Shown: positions 63,643 to 64,000 of the stretch, piece by piece
How the letters are laid out: every line of letters starts with the position of its first letter
Position numbering within the stretch: the first letter of the stretch is position 1
Assembly (NCBI GenBank): GCA_902363255.1
Contig: CABIZO010000003.1
Location: forward strand, 310,001-374,000
DNA: 64,000 nt
Direction of reading: 5' to 3'
DNA from: Peptostreptococcaceae bacterium
GTDB lineage: Bacteria > Bacillota > Clostridia > Peptostreptococcales > Peptostreptococcaceae
Notes under the pieces: generated by a model
Database searches by the model: none
Seen by the model: the letters and a program-made list of their open reading frames with translations, nothing else
Told to the model about the DNA's origin: nothing
Translations under genes and position numbers: made by a program

Positions 63643-63822
63643 TTAATCACCTCAGATGCTTAATTTATTGACTTTTTTCCACTTCTATAGTTTACAATAA
63701 AAATATTTCTAGTACAATACTTTTTACAAATATAGCTATATTTCTTTCCTTATATTCTTATAACTTATAGTCATATTTCTTCATTGATTTTCTATAGATT
63801 TAAAGATGATAATATGAATTTT

Positions 63823-63855
63823 ATAAAAAAATAAAGAGCCTTTTATGGCTCTTTA
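63823..63855 (-). terminator. Intrinsic terminator of purB
   Basis: ATAAAGAGCC-TTTTAT-GGCTCTTTAT with a T-run on the minus strand. Confidence 0.88.
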
Positions 63856-63862
63856 TCTCCTT

Positions 63863-64000
63863 CTATACTCTTAAATCAACTTCTAAACCTATACAATCTT
63901 TAAAGTCACTTATAGCAGGCTCTAAATATTCTTCTACGAATTCTACAACTTGCTCTGGCGCTCTTCCTACAAAGTTCATAGGATCTAATATAGATGTTAT
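63863..64000 (-). CDS. purB: Adenylosuccinate lyase, C-terminal end (rest outside window)
   Basis: The last 45 codons of a minus-strand gene running off the right edge. They read SILDPMNFVGRAPEQVVEFV, then EEYLEPAISDF and a short tail ending LRV. The DPxxFxGRAxEQVxEF stretch is the characteristic C-terminal motif of PurB. The enzyme acts twice in purine synthesis, releasing fumarate from SAICAR and adenylosuccinate. Confidence 0.85.
   Translation of the reverse strand: MTSILDPMNFVGRAPEQVVEFVEEYLEPAISDFKDCIGLEVDLRV

Overview
The window is AT-rich, gene-dense DNA of a low-GC Gram-positive anaerobe in the Clostridia. TTG starts behind strong GGAGG ribosome sites are common, intrinsic terminators are frequent, and the protein set includes DUF116, a MocR regulator with aspartate 4-decarboxylase, a HesB-like selenoprotein candidate, a yybP-ykoY riboswitch and an extended glutamine synthetase of about 635 residues. 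The family Peptostreptococcaceae (relatives of Clostridioides, Paraclostridium and Romboutsia) is my best guess, by inference only. I saw no rRNA, tRNA, CRISPR array, prophage or intact insertion sequence.

Layout. 1-1100: the C-terminal end of an OPT transporter overlapping a PqqD-like gene. 1100-12400: mixed metabolism with clear gene decay: a GH13 glucosidase pseudogene with three lesions, an aminotransferase with an internal deletion, and several short decayed tails. Also here are a UGA-containing HesB-like gene with a SECIS-like hairpin (3374-3718), DUF116, Fsa, a VanW protein, a radical SAM protein and a DJ-1/pentapeptide-repeat pair. 12400-23100: CinA, Ddl, a MocR regulator facing aspartate 4-decarboxylase, an ABC-F ATPase, GdpD and a cysteine hydrolase. 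23100-34500: small membrane proteins, an LD-carboxypeptidase, an Idh/MocA oxidoreductase, a DMT transporter, a GntR+RCK_C (BusR-like) regulator, GlpK, DUF1294 next to a cold-shock gene, a methyltransferase/lipoprotein pair, Cu/Zn SOD and a CAP protein. 34500-45600: small hypotheticals, parvulin, Lrp/AsnC, CBS, a second Csp, a secreted amidase, pyridoxal kinase, a YlbF gene behind a Shine-Dalgarno-sequestering hairpin, and two aminotransferases. 45600-64000: a P-type ATPase under a Mn-type riboswitch, a Cys-rich coiled-coil protein, a PadR/DUF1700/DUF4097 operon with paired operator candidates, a YjiH-like protein, a MGDG-synthase-type glycosyltransferase, an M23 peptidase, glutamine synthetase, ExoIII, a GalT-like protein, another aminotransferase, MarR, and the 3' end of purB.

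Themes. PLP-dependent enzymes recur: MocR, AspD, class III, HisC-like and AspC-like aminotransferases, one broken aminotransferase and a pyridoxal kinase. Cell-envelope remodelling is the second theme: Ddl, LD-carboxypeptidase, CAP, amidase, M23, VanW and lipid glycosyltransferase. The strongest unusual signals are the hidden selenoprotein gene, the hairpin that buries the YlbF ribosome site, the metal riboswitch on a nominal calcium ATPase, and the paired dyads ahead of the PadR operon. All family names come from reading motifs by eye; no database search was run.
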